A stretch of 64,000 nt of DNA from Roseivirga sp. (GCA_021404565.1 JAAWWF010000027.1:62001-126000), one strand, 5' to 3'. Positions 9,668-18,572 are shown, numbered from the stretch's first letter. Translations and numbers: made by a program. Notes: generated from the sequence alone by a model not told the origin.

Positions 9668-11245
9668 ATGCGATCCCTCACCCCTTACGTCTTTATAGCC
9701 AGCCTGTTTATCATTTTTAGCTGCACCCCTCCGGAAAACTACGATCTACTTATAAAAAACGGAGAAGTATTCAATGCCGAAACCGGTGAATTTACGGTGA
9801 TGGATTTGGCCATCAACGGAGATGAAATTGTAAAAATGGGCAAATCACTTTCTGCCACAGGTACCAAAACCATCGATGCCACAGGCCTGGTTGTTTCTGC
9901 AGGTTTTATTGACATGCACGCCCATATAGAAGGTATCATGCGCATTCCTACAGCCGAAAGTGCTCTTCGTCAAGGAGTTACCACTGCCTTGGGCGGCCCG
10001 GATGGCGGAGGCCCCTCCCCCATGGGCAAATACCTGGACACCCTCAGAAATTTTGACCTCGGTATCAATACGGCCTATCTGGTGGGGCATAACACCATCA
10101 GGCGAAGAGTGATGCGCACTGAGAACCGGGAGCCTACGGCAGAAGAATTGGAAGCCATGAAGGGCCGTGTTCGTGAAGCCATGGAGGCAGGCGCTTTTGG
10201 TATCTCCACGGGCCTTAAATATGTACCCGGTTCCTTTTCCAAACTAGATGAGGTCATTGAGCTCTCAAAAGTAGCGGCAGAAGGTGGTGGCATTTATACC
10301 TCTCATCTGAGAGAAGAAGGCCTGGGTCTGATAGAAGCTGTTCAAGAAGCCATAGTAATTGGCCGCGAAGCTGATATTCCCATTGTATTGACACACCACA
10401 AAGCCATCGGTAAACCCATGTGGGGCGCCAGCGTCAAGACCCTTGCTATGATTGATTCAGCCAGAAACATCGGCCTTGACATCATGGCCGATCAGTATCC
10501 TTATACAGCCAGCTCTACGGGCATTGCCGTGCTCATACCTACCTGGGCCAGGGCTGGTGGCTCAGCAGCATTCAAAGCACGTATTGATGACCCTGCAACA
10601 CGTAAGAAAATCATTGAAGAAATCATGTTCAACATTGAATTTGATCGCGGAGGTGCTGACCTCAATGTCGTACAGTTCGCCTTTGTCAACTGGCAGCCCG
10701 ACCTGAATGGTAAAACGCTGAAAGACTGGGCCATAGAAAGAGGCCTGGAACCTACCTTCCGTAATGGCGCTGAATTGGTAGTAGAGGCCCAGCTTAAGGG
10801 CGGAGCCACCTGTATCTTCCACGCTATTGGAGAAGAAGATGTGAAACGCATCATGCAACATCCTCAGGTAATGGTAGCCTCTGATGGCAGGTTAGCAGAA
10901 ATTGGAGTTGGACATCCACACCCCCGTGCCTATGGCACCTTCCCAAGGGTACTCGGACATTATGTACGTGATGAAGGAGTCCTACCTCTGCAAACAGCCT
11001 TGCAAAAAATGACTTCTATTCCCGCAGACAGGCTGGGACTGAAAGACCGGGGTTATCTGAAAGCCGGTTACAAAGCCGATATCACCATTTTTGATAAAAA
11101 CACCGTAGATGAAAAGGGTACTTTCGAAGCCCCTCATGCTTATCCTGTCGGCATAGAGTATGTCATCATTAATGGAGGTGTGACCATAGATGCCGGAGAA
11201 CTGACCAGGCAGCGTTCAGGCCGGGTCATTCGCAAAACTGACTGA
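9668..11245 (+). CDS. N-acyl-D-amino-acid deacylase-like amidohydrolase, lipoprotein
   Basis: The 525-residue protein has a lipoprotein signal (IIFSC, Cys at about 19). The N-terminal strands YDLLIKNGEVFN and TIDATGLVVSAGFIDMHAHIEG are typical of the amidohydrolase superfamily, with HAH as metal ligands; LTHHKA and MVASDG provide further active-site residues. Length and the segment LKYVPGSFSKLDEVIELSKVA match D-aminoacylases. It would remove acyl groups from N-acyl-D-amino acids, for instance those released from peptidoglycan or peptide antibiotics; the lipid anchor places it in an envelope membrane. The closing segment GYKADITIFDKNTV is typical of the composite beta-sandwich at the C-terminus. 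Confidence 0.85.
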   Translation: MRSLTPYVFIASLFIIFSCTPPENYDLLIKNGEVFNAETGEFTVMDLAINGDEIVKMGKSLSATGTKTIDATGLVVSAGFIDMHAHIEGIMRIPTAESALRQGVTTALGGPDGGGPSPMGKYLDTLRNFDLGINTAYLVGHNTIRRRVMRTENREPTAEELEAMKGRVREAMEAGAFGISTGLKYVPGSFSKLDEVIELSKVAAEGGGIYTSHLREEGLGLIEAVQEAIVIGREADIPIVLTHHKAIGKPMWGASVKTLAMIDSARNIGLDIMADQYPYTASSTGIAVLIPTWARAGGSAAFKARIDDPATRKKIIEEIMFNIEFDRGGADLNVVQFAFVNWQPDLNGKTLKDWAIERGLEPTFRNGAELVVEAQLKGGATCIFHAIGEEDVKRIMQHPQVMVASDGRLAEIGVGHPHPRAYGTFPRVLGHYVRDEGVLPLQTALQKMTSIPADRLGLKDRGYLKAGYKADITIFDKNTVDEKGTFEAPHAYPVGIEYVIINGGVTIDAGELTRQRSGRVIRKTD

Positions 11246-11444
11246 GCGCAGTCTTTTGCAGGAATAAGTCGTATAAACAACAGCTAATTTAAGACAACAC
11301 CATTTTTTGGCTTGATATCTTTCACATAAAGCCTTTCCTTTTGGGTAATTGAGCGCTTCTGATAATTGCTGATTAATCTTAATATGACCACTTTAGCCGG
11401 AGGTCTGGAAGAAATCTCCGTCCTATCAAAAAAAATGACGAAAC

Positions 11445-12989
11445 ATGGATCAAATTATTGAAGTAGCAAGTGTCATTCCCTGGTGGGGATGGATTCTGAT
11501 TGCCCTGACACTCGTTGCAGTCAAAGACGTACTACAAAAAAAGCATACAATAAAGCATAATTTTCCCGTGGTCGGCCACCTCAGATACATGCTTGAAAAG
11601 ATTGGCCCTGAAATGCGGCAGTATATTGTGGCCAACAACCGTGAGGAGCTTCCCTTCAACCGCAGTCAGCGATCATGGGTTTACGCCTCGTCTAAAAAAC
11701 AAAACAACTATCAAGGCTTCGGTACCGATCAGGATCAGTATGCTCCCGGACATATCTTTATCAACCCGGCCTTGTTTCCTTATGCCGTGAAACAAGATCA
11801 CCCCAACAAATCTCAACCCGATTTCCTGCCCTGTGCCAAAGTAATGGGTGAATACAACGGCAGAAGACGTCCTTTCAGACCAAAATCCATTGTTAATATC
11901 TCAGCAATGAGTTATGGCTCTCTTTCCGCCAAGGCCGTGGAATCTCTCAACAGAGGCGCCTTAAAGGCCGAATGTTATCATAACACCGGAGAGGGTTCCC
12001 TTTCTCTCCATCACCAGCATGGTGCCGATGTAATGTTTCACTTTGGCACAGCCTACTTCGGTGTAAGAAGCAAAGATGGTGGCCTGGATATGGACAAACT
12101 GGTAAATCTTACCCAAAAACACGAATGTATCAGGGCCATTGAGATTAAGCTTTCTCAGGGGGCCAAACCCGGCAAAGGTGGAGTTCTACCCGCTTCCAAA
12201 ATCACACCTGAGATTGCCGAAATACGAGGAATTCCGCTGGACAAAGATGTTGTATCTCCGGCCTATCATTCGGCATTTAAGAATATACCCGAGATGCTCG
12301 ATAAAATCGAAGAGATTGCCGACAAAACCGGGCTGCCGGTAGGTTTTAAATCAGCCGTGGGCAAATTAGAAATGTGGGAAGAACTCACAGACCTGATGTT
12401 GAGCAGAAATGTAGGGCCCGATTTCATCACCATTGATGGTGGTGAAGGTGGTACCGGAGCAGCACCTCCTGCCTTTGCCAACCATGTCTCACTTCCCTTT
12501 GTCTTCGGTTTTACACAGGTATACCAGATTTTTGCACGCAAAGGCCTGACCAACCGTGTAGTCTTCATAGGGTCAGGTAAGCTCGGTTTTCCTGCAAATT
12601 CTCTCATGGCGCTTGCTTTGGGTGTAGACCTGATCCATGTAGCGCGGGAAGCCATGCTATCCCTGGGTTGTATTCAGGCTCAGGTATGTCATACCAATGG
12701 TTGTCCGGCCGGTATTGCCACACAAAACAAATGGCTTCAGGCCGGCATTGACCCGGTAAGAAAGGGCGATCGCTTCAATAACTACGTGCGTACATTACGC
12801 AAAGAAATACTGGAGATCACCCATGCCAGCGGCTATGAACATCCTTGCCAGATGACCATGCATGATGTAAGCATCAGCATGGGAGATAACAACTATACTG
12901 CCGTTCTGGAGCAAATCTACAACTATGAAAAAGTACCTGTACCTTTTGAAGGCATGGAAGCACTTATGGACAAGGTGGCTGTTACTTAA
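11445..12989 (+). CDS. FMN-binding glutamate synthase family protein
   Basis: The 514-residue protein has one N-terminal membrane helix (about residues 12-27) followed by a GltB-type barrel domain. SAMSYGSLSAKAVESLNRGA and DGGEGGTGAAP are FMN and substrate loops of glutamate synthase. GCIQAQVCHTNGCPAG, at about residues 407-422, is the CX5CX4C-type 3Fe-4S signature. It lacks the glutaminase and the small subunit, as do other stand-alone members; the true reaction and electron donor are not known. A weak GCGGT/ACCGC hairpin follows the stop at 12990-13009 without a T-run. The next gene begins 58 bp on. Confidence 0.88.
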   Translation: MDQIIEVASVIPWWGWILIALTLVAVKDVLQKKHTIKHNFPVVGHLRYMLEKIGPEMRQYIVANNREELPFNRSQRSWVYASSKKQNNYQGFGTDQDQYAPGHIFINPALFPYAVKQDHPNKSQPDFLPCAKVMGEYNGRRRPFRPKSIVNISAMSYGSLSAKAVESLNRGALKAECYHNTGEGSLSLHHQHGADVMFHFGTAYFGVRSKDGGLDMDKLVNLTQKHECIRAIEIKLSQGAKPGKGGVLPASKITPEIAEIRGIPLDKDVVSPAYHSAFKNIPEMLDKIEEIADKTGLPVGFKSAVGKLEMWEELTDLMLSRNVGPDFITIDGGEGGTGAAPPAFANHVSLPFVFGFTQVYQIFARKGLTNRVVFIGSGKLGFPANSLMALALGVDLIHVAREAMLSLGCIQAQVCHTNGCPAGIATQNKWLQAGIDPVRKGDRFNNYVRTLRKEILEITHASGYEHPCQMTMHDVSISMGDNNYTAVLEQIYNYEKVPVPFEGMEALMDKVAVT

Positions 12990-13047
12990 GCGGTATTGAG
13001 CTGAACCGCGGATTGTTTGTAAATTGATCATTATAACAATCACACCA

Positions 13048-14118
13048 ATGGTCAGAAAAACGCTCTGGAGCCTGATGCTCCTTACAGTAACAGTTTACGC
13101 AGTTGCCCAATCGGCACAGGATGTAAAAACAAGCGACTCACTAGTCACAGCCTTTGTAGCCAAAACCCGTATACCGGGGCTGAGTGTATCAATTTCTCAA
13201 AAGGGAAAGATAGTCTTTTCCAAAGGCTATGGTTTTTCAGATGTAGAAAAGAAGGTCCCTGTAAAGCCCGGTAAGACTAAATTCAGGATAGGAAGCGTAT
13301 CGAAAACCCTTACTGCTAGTGGCCTGGCACTGTTATACGAATCCGGTAAGGTAGACCTTGACGCCCCTATCCAGCAATACGTACCGTCCTGGCCGGATAA
13401 GGGAAGTACCCTTACCCTACGGATGTTGGCCGGGCATTTGGCGGGCATCAGACATTATAGAGGTAATGAATTTTACAGCAGTACTAAATACGAAACCGTG
13501 ACCGAAGGGCTGGATATCTTTATCAACGATGCGTTGATAAACAAACCAGGCTCTGAATATCGCTACTCCTCTTATGGCTGGAATCTGATTTCCGTAGCCA
13601 TGGAAAATGCAGCACGACCTAAAGATTTTCTCACCCTGATTCAGCAGGATGTATTCAAAGCATTGAAAATGAAAAATACAGAAGCTGATCACGCAGACCG
13701 GAAGATCAAAAACCGTAGTGTTTTCTTCCTGATGGGCAACAACGGTCCTGAAGAAGCTCCCTATGTAGACAATAGCTACAAATGGGCCGGTGGTGGTTTT
13801 GTAGGCACTACTGAAGACCTCTGTCGCTTTGGACAGGCACATATGAAAGCCGGTTTTTTGAAGCAGGCCACACTGGACGAATGGATGAAAAGTCAAAAGA
13901 CAAGCGCTGGAAACGACACCAACTACGGTATAGGCTGGCGAACCTTTAAAAGGCCAAGCGGCAATACCTTTGTTGGCCATAGTGGCGGTTCTGTCGGAGG
14001 CGTCACCTACTTTCTTATGCATGTGCCCACCGAAACTGTCCTTGCCATTACGGGCAATATGAGCCCCTTAAACTACGCAGGCTTGCAATTTCAGCTGATG
14101 GAGATGTTTATTGACTGA
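13048..14118 (+). CDS. Secreted LACTB-like serine hydrolase (beta-lactamase class C fold)
   Basis: From the ATG at 13048 the protein begins MVRKTLWSLMLLTVTVYAVAQ, a signal peptide; the ORF could open at 13024 but this gives a poorer leader. The motif IGSVSK (SxxK, about residues 84-89) carries the nucleophilic serine. LAGHLAGIRHY and the YSSYGW box, in place of YSN, resemble the LACTB group rather than classic AmpC, and GHSGGSVGG is the KTG-equivalent box. At 356 residues it is a single domain. These enzymes are peptidases or esterases and rarely give antibiotic resistance. Two other proteins of the fold are encoded in this window, at 33716 and 37596. Confidence 0.85.
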   Translation: MVRKTLWSLMLLTVTVYAVAQSAQDVKTSDSLVTAFVAKTRIPGLSVSISQKGKIVFSKGYGFSDVEKKVPVKPGKTKFRIGSVSKTLTASGLALLYESGKVDLDAPIQQYVPSWPDKGSTLTLRMLAGHLAGIRHYRGNEFYSSTKYETVTEGLDIFINDALINKPGSEYRYSSYGWNLISVAMENAARPKDFLTLIQQDVFKALKMKNTEADHADRKIKNRSVFFLMGNNGPEEAPYVDNSYKWAGGGFVGTTEDLCRFGQAHMKAGFLKQATLDEWMKSQKTSAGNDTNYGIGWRTFKRPSGNTFVGHSGGSVGGVTYFLMHVPTETVLAITGNMSPLNYAGLQFQLMEMFID

Positions 14119-14183
14119 TTGAGATTGTTTATAACTAATTATTACGTTACATTGTGTGTTAAATTAGTTTAACCACTCCTCTT

Positions 14184-14594
14184 ATGAAGAAACTCTCCGT
14201 ATTAATCATCACAGTTTTAGCCCTGGGCCTGGCTCCTGATCTACAGGCCCAAGACAATGTTTTTGAAAATGTTTCTGAAATGCCGCACTTTCCGGGTGAT
14301 TCAGAGGCCTATCATGAATTCCTATCCTCTAACCTCAAATATCCCAAAGAAGCCATAGCATTGGGAATCGAGGGAAAGGTCGATTTGTCCTTTATTGTTG
14401 ATAAAGATGGTACGCTGTCCAATTTCGCGATTATCAGGACCATCGGGGGCAAATGTGATAAGGAGGTACTGAGGGTTTTCAAAAAATCACCAAAATGGAC
14501 TCCCGGTAAGCAAGATGGCAAACTAGTCAGAACCCGTGTTCAGGCTAGTGTAAGTTTCAAATTACCTGCCAACGACAAAGAAGATGGTAAGTAG
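14184..14594 (+). CDS. Secreted TonB C-terminal-domain protein
   Basis: The 136-residue protein has a signal peptide ending in LQAQ and then a single TonB C-terminal-like domain: FPGDSEAYHEFLSSNLKYP, GKVDLSFIVDKDGTLSNFAI, KCDKEVLRVFKKSPKWTPGKQDGK. That is the PF03544 pattern in which a beta strand, a helix with KEV and the SPKWTPG turn follow each other. It lacks the proline-rich linker and membrane anchor of real TonB, so it cannot transduce energy. It is the first of four such genes within 3.4 kb and is followed by a strong terminator. Confidence 0.8.
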   Translation: MKKLSVLIITVLALGLAPDLQAQDNVFENVSEMPHFPGDSEAYHEFLSSNLKYPKEAIALGIEGKVDLSFIVDKDGTLSNFAIIRTIGGKCDKEVLRVFKKSPKWTPGKQDGKLVRTRVQASVSFKLPANDKEDGK

Positions 14595-14642
14595 GTCATT
14601 GCATTAGCAATGCACCAAAGAACAAAAGGTCTGTCAATAGAT

Positions 14643-14670
14643 AAGCGAGCCGATACAGCTCGCTTTTTTT
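14643..14670 (+). terminator. Rho-independent terminator
   Basis: AAGCGAGC (14643-14650) and GCTCGCTT (14658-14665) form a perfect 8-bp stem with a 7-nt loop; the T-run extends to 14670. It ends the TonB-domain gene that stops at 14594. Confidence 0.88.
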
Positions 14671-14775
14671 ATGTCATAGAAGATAATAAGGCGGCTATCA
14701 ATAATCGTTTTGATAATACTCAGGATCGTACTAGTATTGACCTGAGTTCGGTTATTCAACTCCACCCTCTTCCAA

Positions 14776-15243
14776 ATGAAAAAGATCAAGTTAATACTGT
14801 GCCTGAGTCTTCTTGTAAGCACCTTCTCACACATTTCTGCGCAAGACGCAGCACCGCAGGAAGAAAGTATTTATGTACGCGCACTTAACCAATACATCCG
14901 CTGGGTCAATAAGTTCGAACCGGAAACAGATACCCTCTACTTTGAAGAATTGAAAGGTATTACCACACTCTTTCCCAAAGAACTGGACGGACTTTCTATA
15001 AAAATTCTCACAGGCCGCAATCAGGCTGAAATCTATCAGCAGCACGACAATACGCTGACTCAGCGCAAAATGACACCCGCAAAGGTTATTAAAAACAAGA
15101 TTGAAATCGGCATTATCCCCTATGAAGGGCGACTGGAACCAAACCGCGGTATCATACTTTCTTTGAGAAAATGGCATGCCGTAATCTTTGAGTATAATCC
15201 AGAAACACAGTCCTTCGAGTACGCCAGGTTTGAAAACCGCTAG
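14776..15243 (+). CDS. Small secreted protein of unknown function
   Basis: The 155-residue protein begins MKKIKLILCLSLLVSTFSHISAQ, a signal peptide with an AQ end as seen in many neighbours. The mature part has an N-terminal helix (ALNQYIRWVNKF), then LYFEELKGITTLFPKEL and a beta-rich remainder (RGIILSLRKWHAVIFEYN). I do not recognise a family. It sits in a row of small secreted proteins, mostly TonB-domain proteins, but shows no TonB-type motif itself. Confidence 0.6.
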   Translation: MKKIKLILCLSLLVSTFSHISAQDAAPQEESIYVRALNQYIRWVNKFEPETDTLYFEELKGITTLFPKELDGLSIKILTGRNQAEIYQQHDNTLTQRKMTPAKVIKNKIEIGIIPYEGRLEPNRGIILSLRKWHAVIFEYNPETQSFEYARFENR

Positions 15244-15343
15244 TCCCCTTCCCTGTTTTGTATAACCATAAAGCTCTCTTTACAACTAACTTTTCTTTTA
15301 TTTAACTAAATTTTAAGTTACATTCACATAAACCTTAGTTAAA

Positions 15344-16117
15344 ATGAAAAAGACCTTACTAGCCCTTGGCACCATTCTGGCCGTGGCCATAGCCTGCCAG
15401 GTAAACAATCCTGATACCCAACCCGAAGTAGTTGAAGAAGCCACAAAAGCTCCCCTTGTTGGCCCTGTATATTCTGTAGTAGAAGAAACTGCTGTATTTC
15501 CTGGTGGTAAAGATGCCTGGAATGCCTTTATTTCCGAAAACCTCATTACCCCTGATAACAGCCCCCAGGGAAGAGTGTATGCTGCCTTTGTGGTAGATAA
15601 AGCAGGAGTACTTCACGATATAAAACTCATCAGAGGCATTGGTGGAGGGGCCGATGAAGCCGTGGTAGCACTTTTGGAAAAATCTCCTTCATGGCAAGCC
15701 GGAAAACAGCGTGGAGAAGCGGTCAACAGTAAAATGGTGGTTGCTGTTCAGTTTGGTGAGGCTGAGGCCGGTCTGGAAACCAGCGCCCCTCAAAAACCCA
15801 TAAACTATGAAGAAATCGAGGAGGTATTTACGGTGGTTGAAGAGCAGGCTACCTTCCCAGGTGGCACCGAGGCCTGGGCCCGATTTATCGATGACAACCT
15901 GAAAACTCCGGACAGCAATGTCAAAGGTCGTGTTTTCGCCACCTTTGTAGTGGACAGAGATGGAGCCCTTAAAAACATACAGTTGATTCGTGGTATTGGT
16001 GGCGGAGCCGATGAAGCAGTCATCGAATTACTCAAAAACTCTCCCAACTGGATTGCCGGAAAGCAAAGAGGCAACAAGGTGAATAGTCAGATGCAGGTAG
16101 CAATAACTTTCAAATAA
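15344..16117 (+). CDS. Lipoprotein with two TonB C-terminal-like domains
   Basis: The 257-residue protein has a lipobox (AIAC, Cys at about 18). Two copies of one domain follow: about residues 45-130 and 165-257, each with FPGGxxAWxxFI, GRVxAxFVVDxxG, LIRGIGGGADEAV and SPxWxAGKQRG. The copies are so alike at the protein and DNA level that the duplication seems recent. TonB C-terminal domains normally bind the TonB box of outer-membrane receptors, so a lipid-anchored double domain could bind such receptors or compete with TonB. This is inference; some TonB-like domains have other partners. Confidence 0.8.
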   Translation: MKKTLLALGTILAVAIACQVNNPDTQPEVVEEATKAPLVGPVYSVVEETAVFPGGKDAWNAFISENLITPDNSPQGRVYAAFVVDKAGVLHDIKLIRGIGGGADEAVVALLEKSPSWQAGKQRGEAVNSKMVVAVQFGEAEAGLETSAPQKPINYEEIEEVFTVVEEQATFPGGTEAWARFIDDNLKTPDSNVKGRVFATFVVDRDGALKNIQLIRGIGGGADEAVIELLKNSPNWIAGKQRGNKVNSQMQVAITFK

Positions 16118-16148
16118 GCCGAGTTCATTAAATCAAAAATTTAACATC

Positions 16149-16478
16149 ATGAAAAAACTATGTGTATTACTCAGTCTGGGCTTTCTTTTCGCCTGTGAAG
16201 AAGGGATTGACGAACTTCCCGAAGTAATTGTGGAAGAAGTAGCCAGTGCCAGTATTGCGGAAGAAACCGAAGTAGAAGAAATCGAAATATTGCTTGACGT
16301 TCTGCTTGATCCCGAAGCGATAGAGATTCGAGAAGTGGTGATTGAAGAAGAGGTAGAGGCGACAGGTCAGAAAATAGAAGTAAACCTCAATGCCATCATC
16401 GAAGAAGTCCAGGTATTAGAGATTATTGAAGTCCCTGAGACAGAAATCGAAATTGAGGAAATTCCTCGCAAAAACTAA
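16149..16478 (+). CDS. Glu/Ile/Val-rich small lipoprotein
   Basis: The protein has 109 residues. It begins MKKLCVLLSLGFLFACEEG, with lipobox LFAC, and starts 31 bp after the double-TonB lipoprotein gene, so both are probably in one operon. The mature part is nearly all Glu, Ile, Val and Leu in short alternating runs such as EIEIEEIP and VIVEEVA. The composition gives a very negative charge and a tendency for beta strands. I do not recognise a family. It could be an anionic surface protein or bind cations, but no such motif can be shown. Confidence 0.6.
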   Translation: MKKLCVLLSLGFLFACEEGIDELPEVIVEEVASASIAEETEVEEIEILLDVLLDPEAIEIREVVIEEEVEATGQKIEVNLNAIIEEVQVLEIIEVPETEIEIEEIPRKN

Positions 16479-16715
16479 GTGTATCTGGAAAATCAGGTTA
16501 GTACTATACGTCTCCTACCTGATTTTCTTGCTTTCCTGCTACCCTGAAGGTAGACAGGTCCCAGTTCCCCAGCATTCAGTTTATCAAACAGAACAAGAGA
16601 AAATCACACTTCCTGACCGAACCTTTGTCTGTGGATTTAAATCACCGCCCATTTCAGATCAGTTGATACTGCTATTCCGTTTGTCCTTCAGGTCCCTCCC
16701 ATTGATCACACTTTT

Positions 16716-17165
16716 ATGAAGTATATATTCACAATAGCACCATGTCTGCTTTTGATTTTTGCCTGCGCTGATCCCCTCCGGGAAATTGAAAATGAAATGC
16801 CCTTGACCGCAACGCATACAAATCAACCCGAGGAGGAAGAACAAGCGGGGATTGTCTGTTATTTTGGACCCTTTGAATTTGAGGCAAAATTTCCCGGAGG
16901 GATACAAGCCTGGAAAAACCACCAAAAGCAATACCTGAAACAACCTCAAGGAGACTGTGTTGAAGGAAAAGTGTTTCTGGCCTTCAGAGTCAAGGCCTCT
17001 GGGGAAATCACAAATATCCAGGTAAGTCGGGGGATTAGTCCTGAGGCTGATCAGGCTGCAATAGACCTTTTAAAAGCATCTCCCAAATGGATTCCCGGTA
17101 CCAGAAATGGAAGTCCTGTCGATTCAAATATGGGCATCATGATACGGTTCGGAGTTAACCATTAG
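16716..17165 (+). CDS. Lipoprotein with a TonB C-terminal-like domain
   Basis: The 149-residue protein has a lipobox (IFAC) and an acidic linker EEEEQ. One TonB-like domain follows: FPGGIQAWKNHQKQYLKQP, EGKVFLAFRVKASGEITNIQV, EADQAAIDLLKASPKWIPGTRNG. Two cysteines (in IVCYF and GDCVEG) may form a disulfide. It is linked to the next gene, which starts 3 bp after its stop. It belongs to the same paralogous set as the genes at 14184, 15344 and 17169. Confidence 0.78.
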   Translation: MKYIFTIAPCLLLIFACADPLREIENEMPLTATHTNQPEEEEQAGIVCYFGPFEFEAKFPGGIQAWKNHQKQYLKQPQGDCVEGKVFLAFRVKASGEITNIQVSRGISPEADQAAIDLLKASPKWIPGTRNGSPVDSNMGIMIRFGVNH

Positions 17166-17168
17166 AAC

Positions 17169-17588
17169 ATGAAGCATAAAATCACGCTCTTCATTTTCAT
17201 CCTCTTCATGGCCGGTTTAGGTTTGACCGCACAAACCGAGGCGGACAAAGTCGACTCTCTTCAGGCCCAAAAGGACAATAAAACTTTTAAACACTATCAG
17301 GACGAACCACCCTCATACCCGGGGGGAGCCAAGGCCTGGGTAAAGCATATAAGAAAGCATTTGAAAGATATCAAGGCCCCTTGTGAGTCCGGTAAGGTCT
17401 TTGTGCGGTTTAAGGTTTTGAAATCCGGAAAAACAGACTCCATCCAAATCAGGCGAGGACTTTGCGAAGCTGCTGACCAAAATGCTATTGAAATCGTAAA
17501 GAAATCAGGACTCTGGCGACCAGCCTACCTGAAAGGACAGCCCATTGATTCATGGACTATGGTACAACTGGCTATACACTACAAATGA
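17169..17588 (+). CDS. Secreted protein with a divergent TonB C-terminal-like domain
   Basis: The 139-residue protein has a signal peptide ending LTAQ and one TonB-like domain: YPGGAKAWVKHIRKHLKD, SGKVFVRFKVLKSGKTDSIQI, RGLCEAADQNAIEIVKKSGLWRPAYLKGQ. The SPKWTPG turn seen in the paralogs has changed to SGLWRPA, so this copy has drifted. It starts 3 bp after the previous gene and is surely co-transcribed. Its stop is 27 bp from the stop of the convergent gene at 17615, with no clear terminator between them. Confidence 0.75.
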   Translation: MKHKITLFIFILFMAGLGLTAQTEADKVDSLQAQKDNKTFKHYQDEPPSYPGGAKAWVKHIRKHLKDIKAPCESGKVFVRFKVLKSGKTDSIQIRRGLCEAADQNAIEIVKKSGLWRPAYLKGQPIDSWTMVQLAIHYK

Positions 17589-17614
17589 CAGGTGTATCGG
17601 AAAGGCACTCGTTG

Positions 17615-18172
17615 CTAAAAAAGCCATCCTTTCTTCTTCTTTTCCCCTTTTTCCATTGCAGCCGTAATCTGTTCTGATAAAAACAGGAACTCATCTGCTA
17701 TATGATCAGCATCACTGCTGTTAACCAGGGTTCTGAGACGATTAGAAGCCAGGTTAAGTTTGCCCTTCCAGGCAGTCTTTACATGATCGTGCTCGGCTGA
17801 CTGATAACATGAAAAGGCCAGATTGACAAAAGCCAGCAGTTCTTCCGCGTCCTTAGGTAAAGTGAAAGTATTGATGAGCATACACTTCTTAGCTATCAGT
17901 GCTTTACCCATTTCTTTTCTCTTACGCTTATGAGCACCCGTTTCTCCAAAAATATTGGACAGAAACTGTGGTTTTACCGGCTCGGCCAGCTGAATATCCA
18001 CCTCAGAAAGGTCGTCAATAAGCTGTTTGAGTTTGCTTTTGGAGAAGGTGAGGTTTTTCGGATTGAACAAGATTATCTCATTTTTTAATCTAAGCTCAAA
18101 ATAAGCAATTACCATCCATTTCCTCTCGCCTACCCCGTGAACGGTAAATAAAGCCCCTGAACCATTCACCAA
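17615..18172 (-). CDS. Hypothetical cytoplasmic protein
   Basis: The 185-residue protein has no signal peptide. The first 55 residues look like beta strands (FTVHGVGERKWMVIAYFELR), and the rest is helical, with a very basic C-terminus EKGEKKKKGWLF. I do not recognise a family. The ATG at 18172 is taken as the start; another Met at 18115 is possible but would cut the beta segment. The start lies 15 bp from a perfect 40-bp palindrome that this gene shares with the divergent PadR operon, so PadR may regulate it. Confidence 0.55.
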   Translation of the reverse strand: MVNGSGALFTVHGVGERKWMVIAYFELRLKNEIILFNPKNLTFSKSKLKQLIDDLSEVDIQLAEPVKPQFLSNIFGETGAHKRKRKEMGKALIAKKCMLINTFTLPKDAEELLAFVNLAFSCYQSAEHDHVKTAWKGKLNLASNRLRTLVNSSDADHIADEFLFLSEQITAAMEKGEKKKKGWLF

Positions 18173-18187
18173 ATTGACGATCCGTTT

Positions 18188-18227
18188 ACATACATAATTT
18201 TCTTATGCATAAGAAAATTATGTATGT
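18188..18227. promoter_or_regulatory. Perfect 40-bp palindrome, probable PadR operator
   Basis: The 40 bases are exactly self-complementary, with arms ACATACATAATTTTCTTATG centred between 18207 and 18208. It lies 6 bp upstream of the PadR start codon and 15 bp from the divergent gene start, in a 61-bp intergenic region, so a protein bound here would control both. PadR regulators bind inverted repeats and often repress their own gene; that this is its operator is inference. ACAT at the outer end and ATGT at the other resemble the ACAT...ATGT ends seen near the PadR gene at 40102. Confidence 0.7.
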
Positions 18228-18233
18228 TTATAT

Positions 18234-18572
18234 ATGTCTTCAAGTAAACTGTTAAAAGGAAGCCTGGCCACCATAGTGATGCGCCTGCTCGAGGAGCAGG
18301 AAAAAATGTATGGCTATGAGATTACCCAGAAAGTAAAAGAACTGACTGCCGGTGAATTCAAAATTACCGAAGGGGCGCTCTACCCTACCCTGCATAAGCT
18401 GGAAGCCGAGGGCTTTCTTACAACAGAAACACAAAAGGTGGACAACCGGGTGCGGAAGTACTATTCGCTTACCAGAGAAGGTAATGCCGAAGCAAAGTCG
18501 AAAGTAGCCGAACTGGAGGCATTTTTAGTGCAACTCCAAAAAGTTCTAAACCCTAAACCCTCACTAGGATGA
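18234..18572 (+). CDS. PadR family transcriptional regulator
   Basis: The 112-residue protein fits the PadR core: LKGSLATIVMRLLEEQEKMYGYEITQKV, then EFKITEGALYPTLHKLEAEGFL with the recognition helix, and the wing RVRKYYSLTREG. The C-terminal helix for dimerisation is of the usual length. It overlaps the next gene by 4 bp (ATGA). Together with two membrane proteins it forms a three-gene operon with 4-bp overlaps throughout. The 40-bp palindrome right upstream suggests autoregulation. Confidence 0.9.
   Translation: MSSSKLLKGSLATIVMRLLEEQEKMYGYEITQKVKELTAGEFKITEGALYPTLHKLEAEGFLTTETQKVDNRVRKYYSLTREGNAEAKSKVAELEAFLVQLQKVLNPKPSLG

Noticed and set aside
16426-16719. Possible small lipoprotein-like frame (FLLSC) between the Glu-rich lipoprotein and the next TonB-domain gene
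   Set aside because: The only ATG lies inside the upstream gene in another frame, the composition is unlike a protein and the frame ends just within the next gene. The 238 bp are better taken as non-coding.
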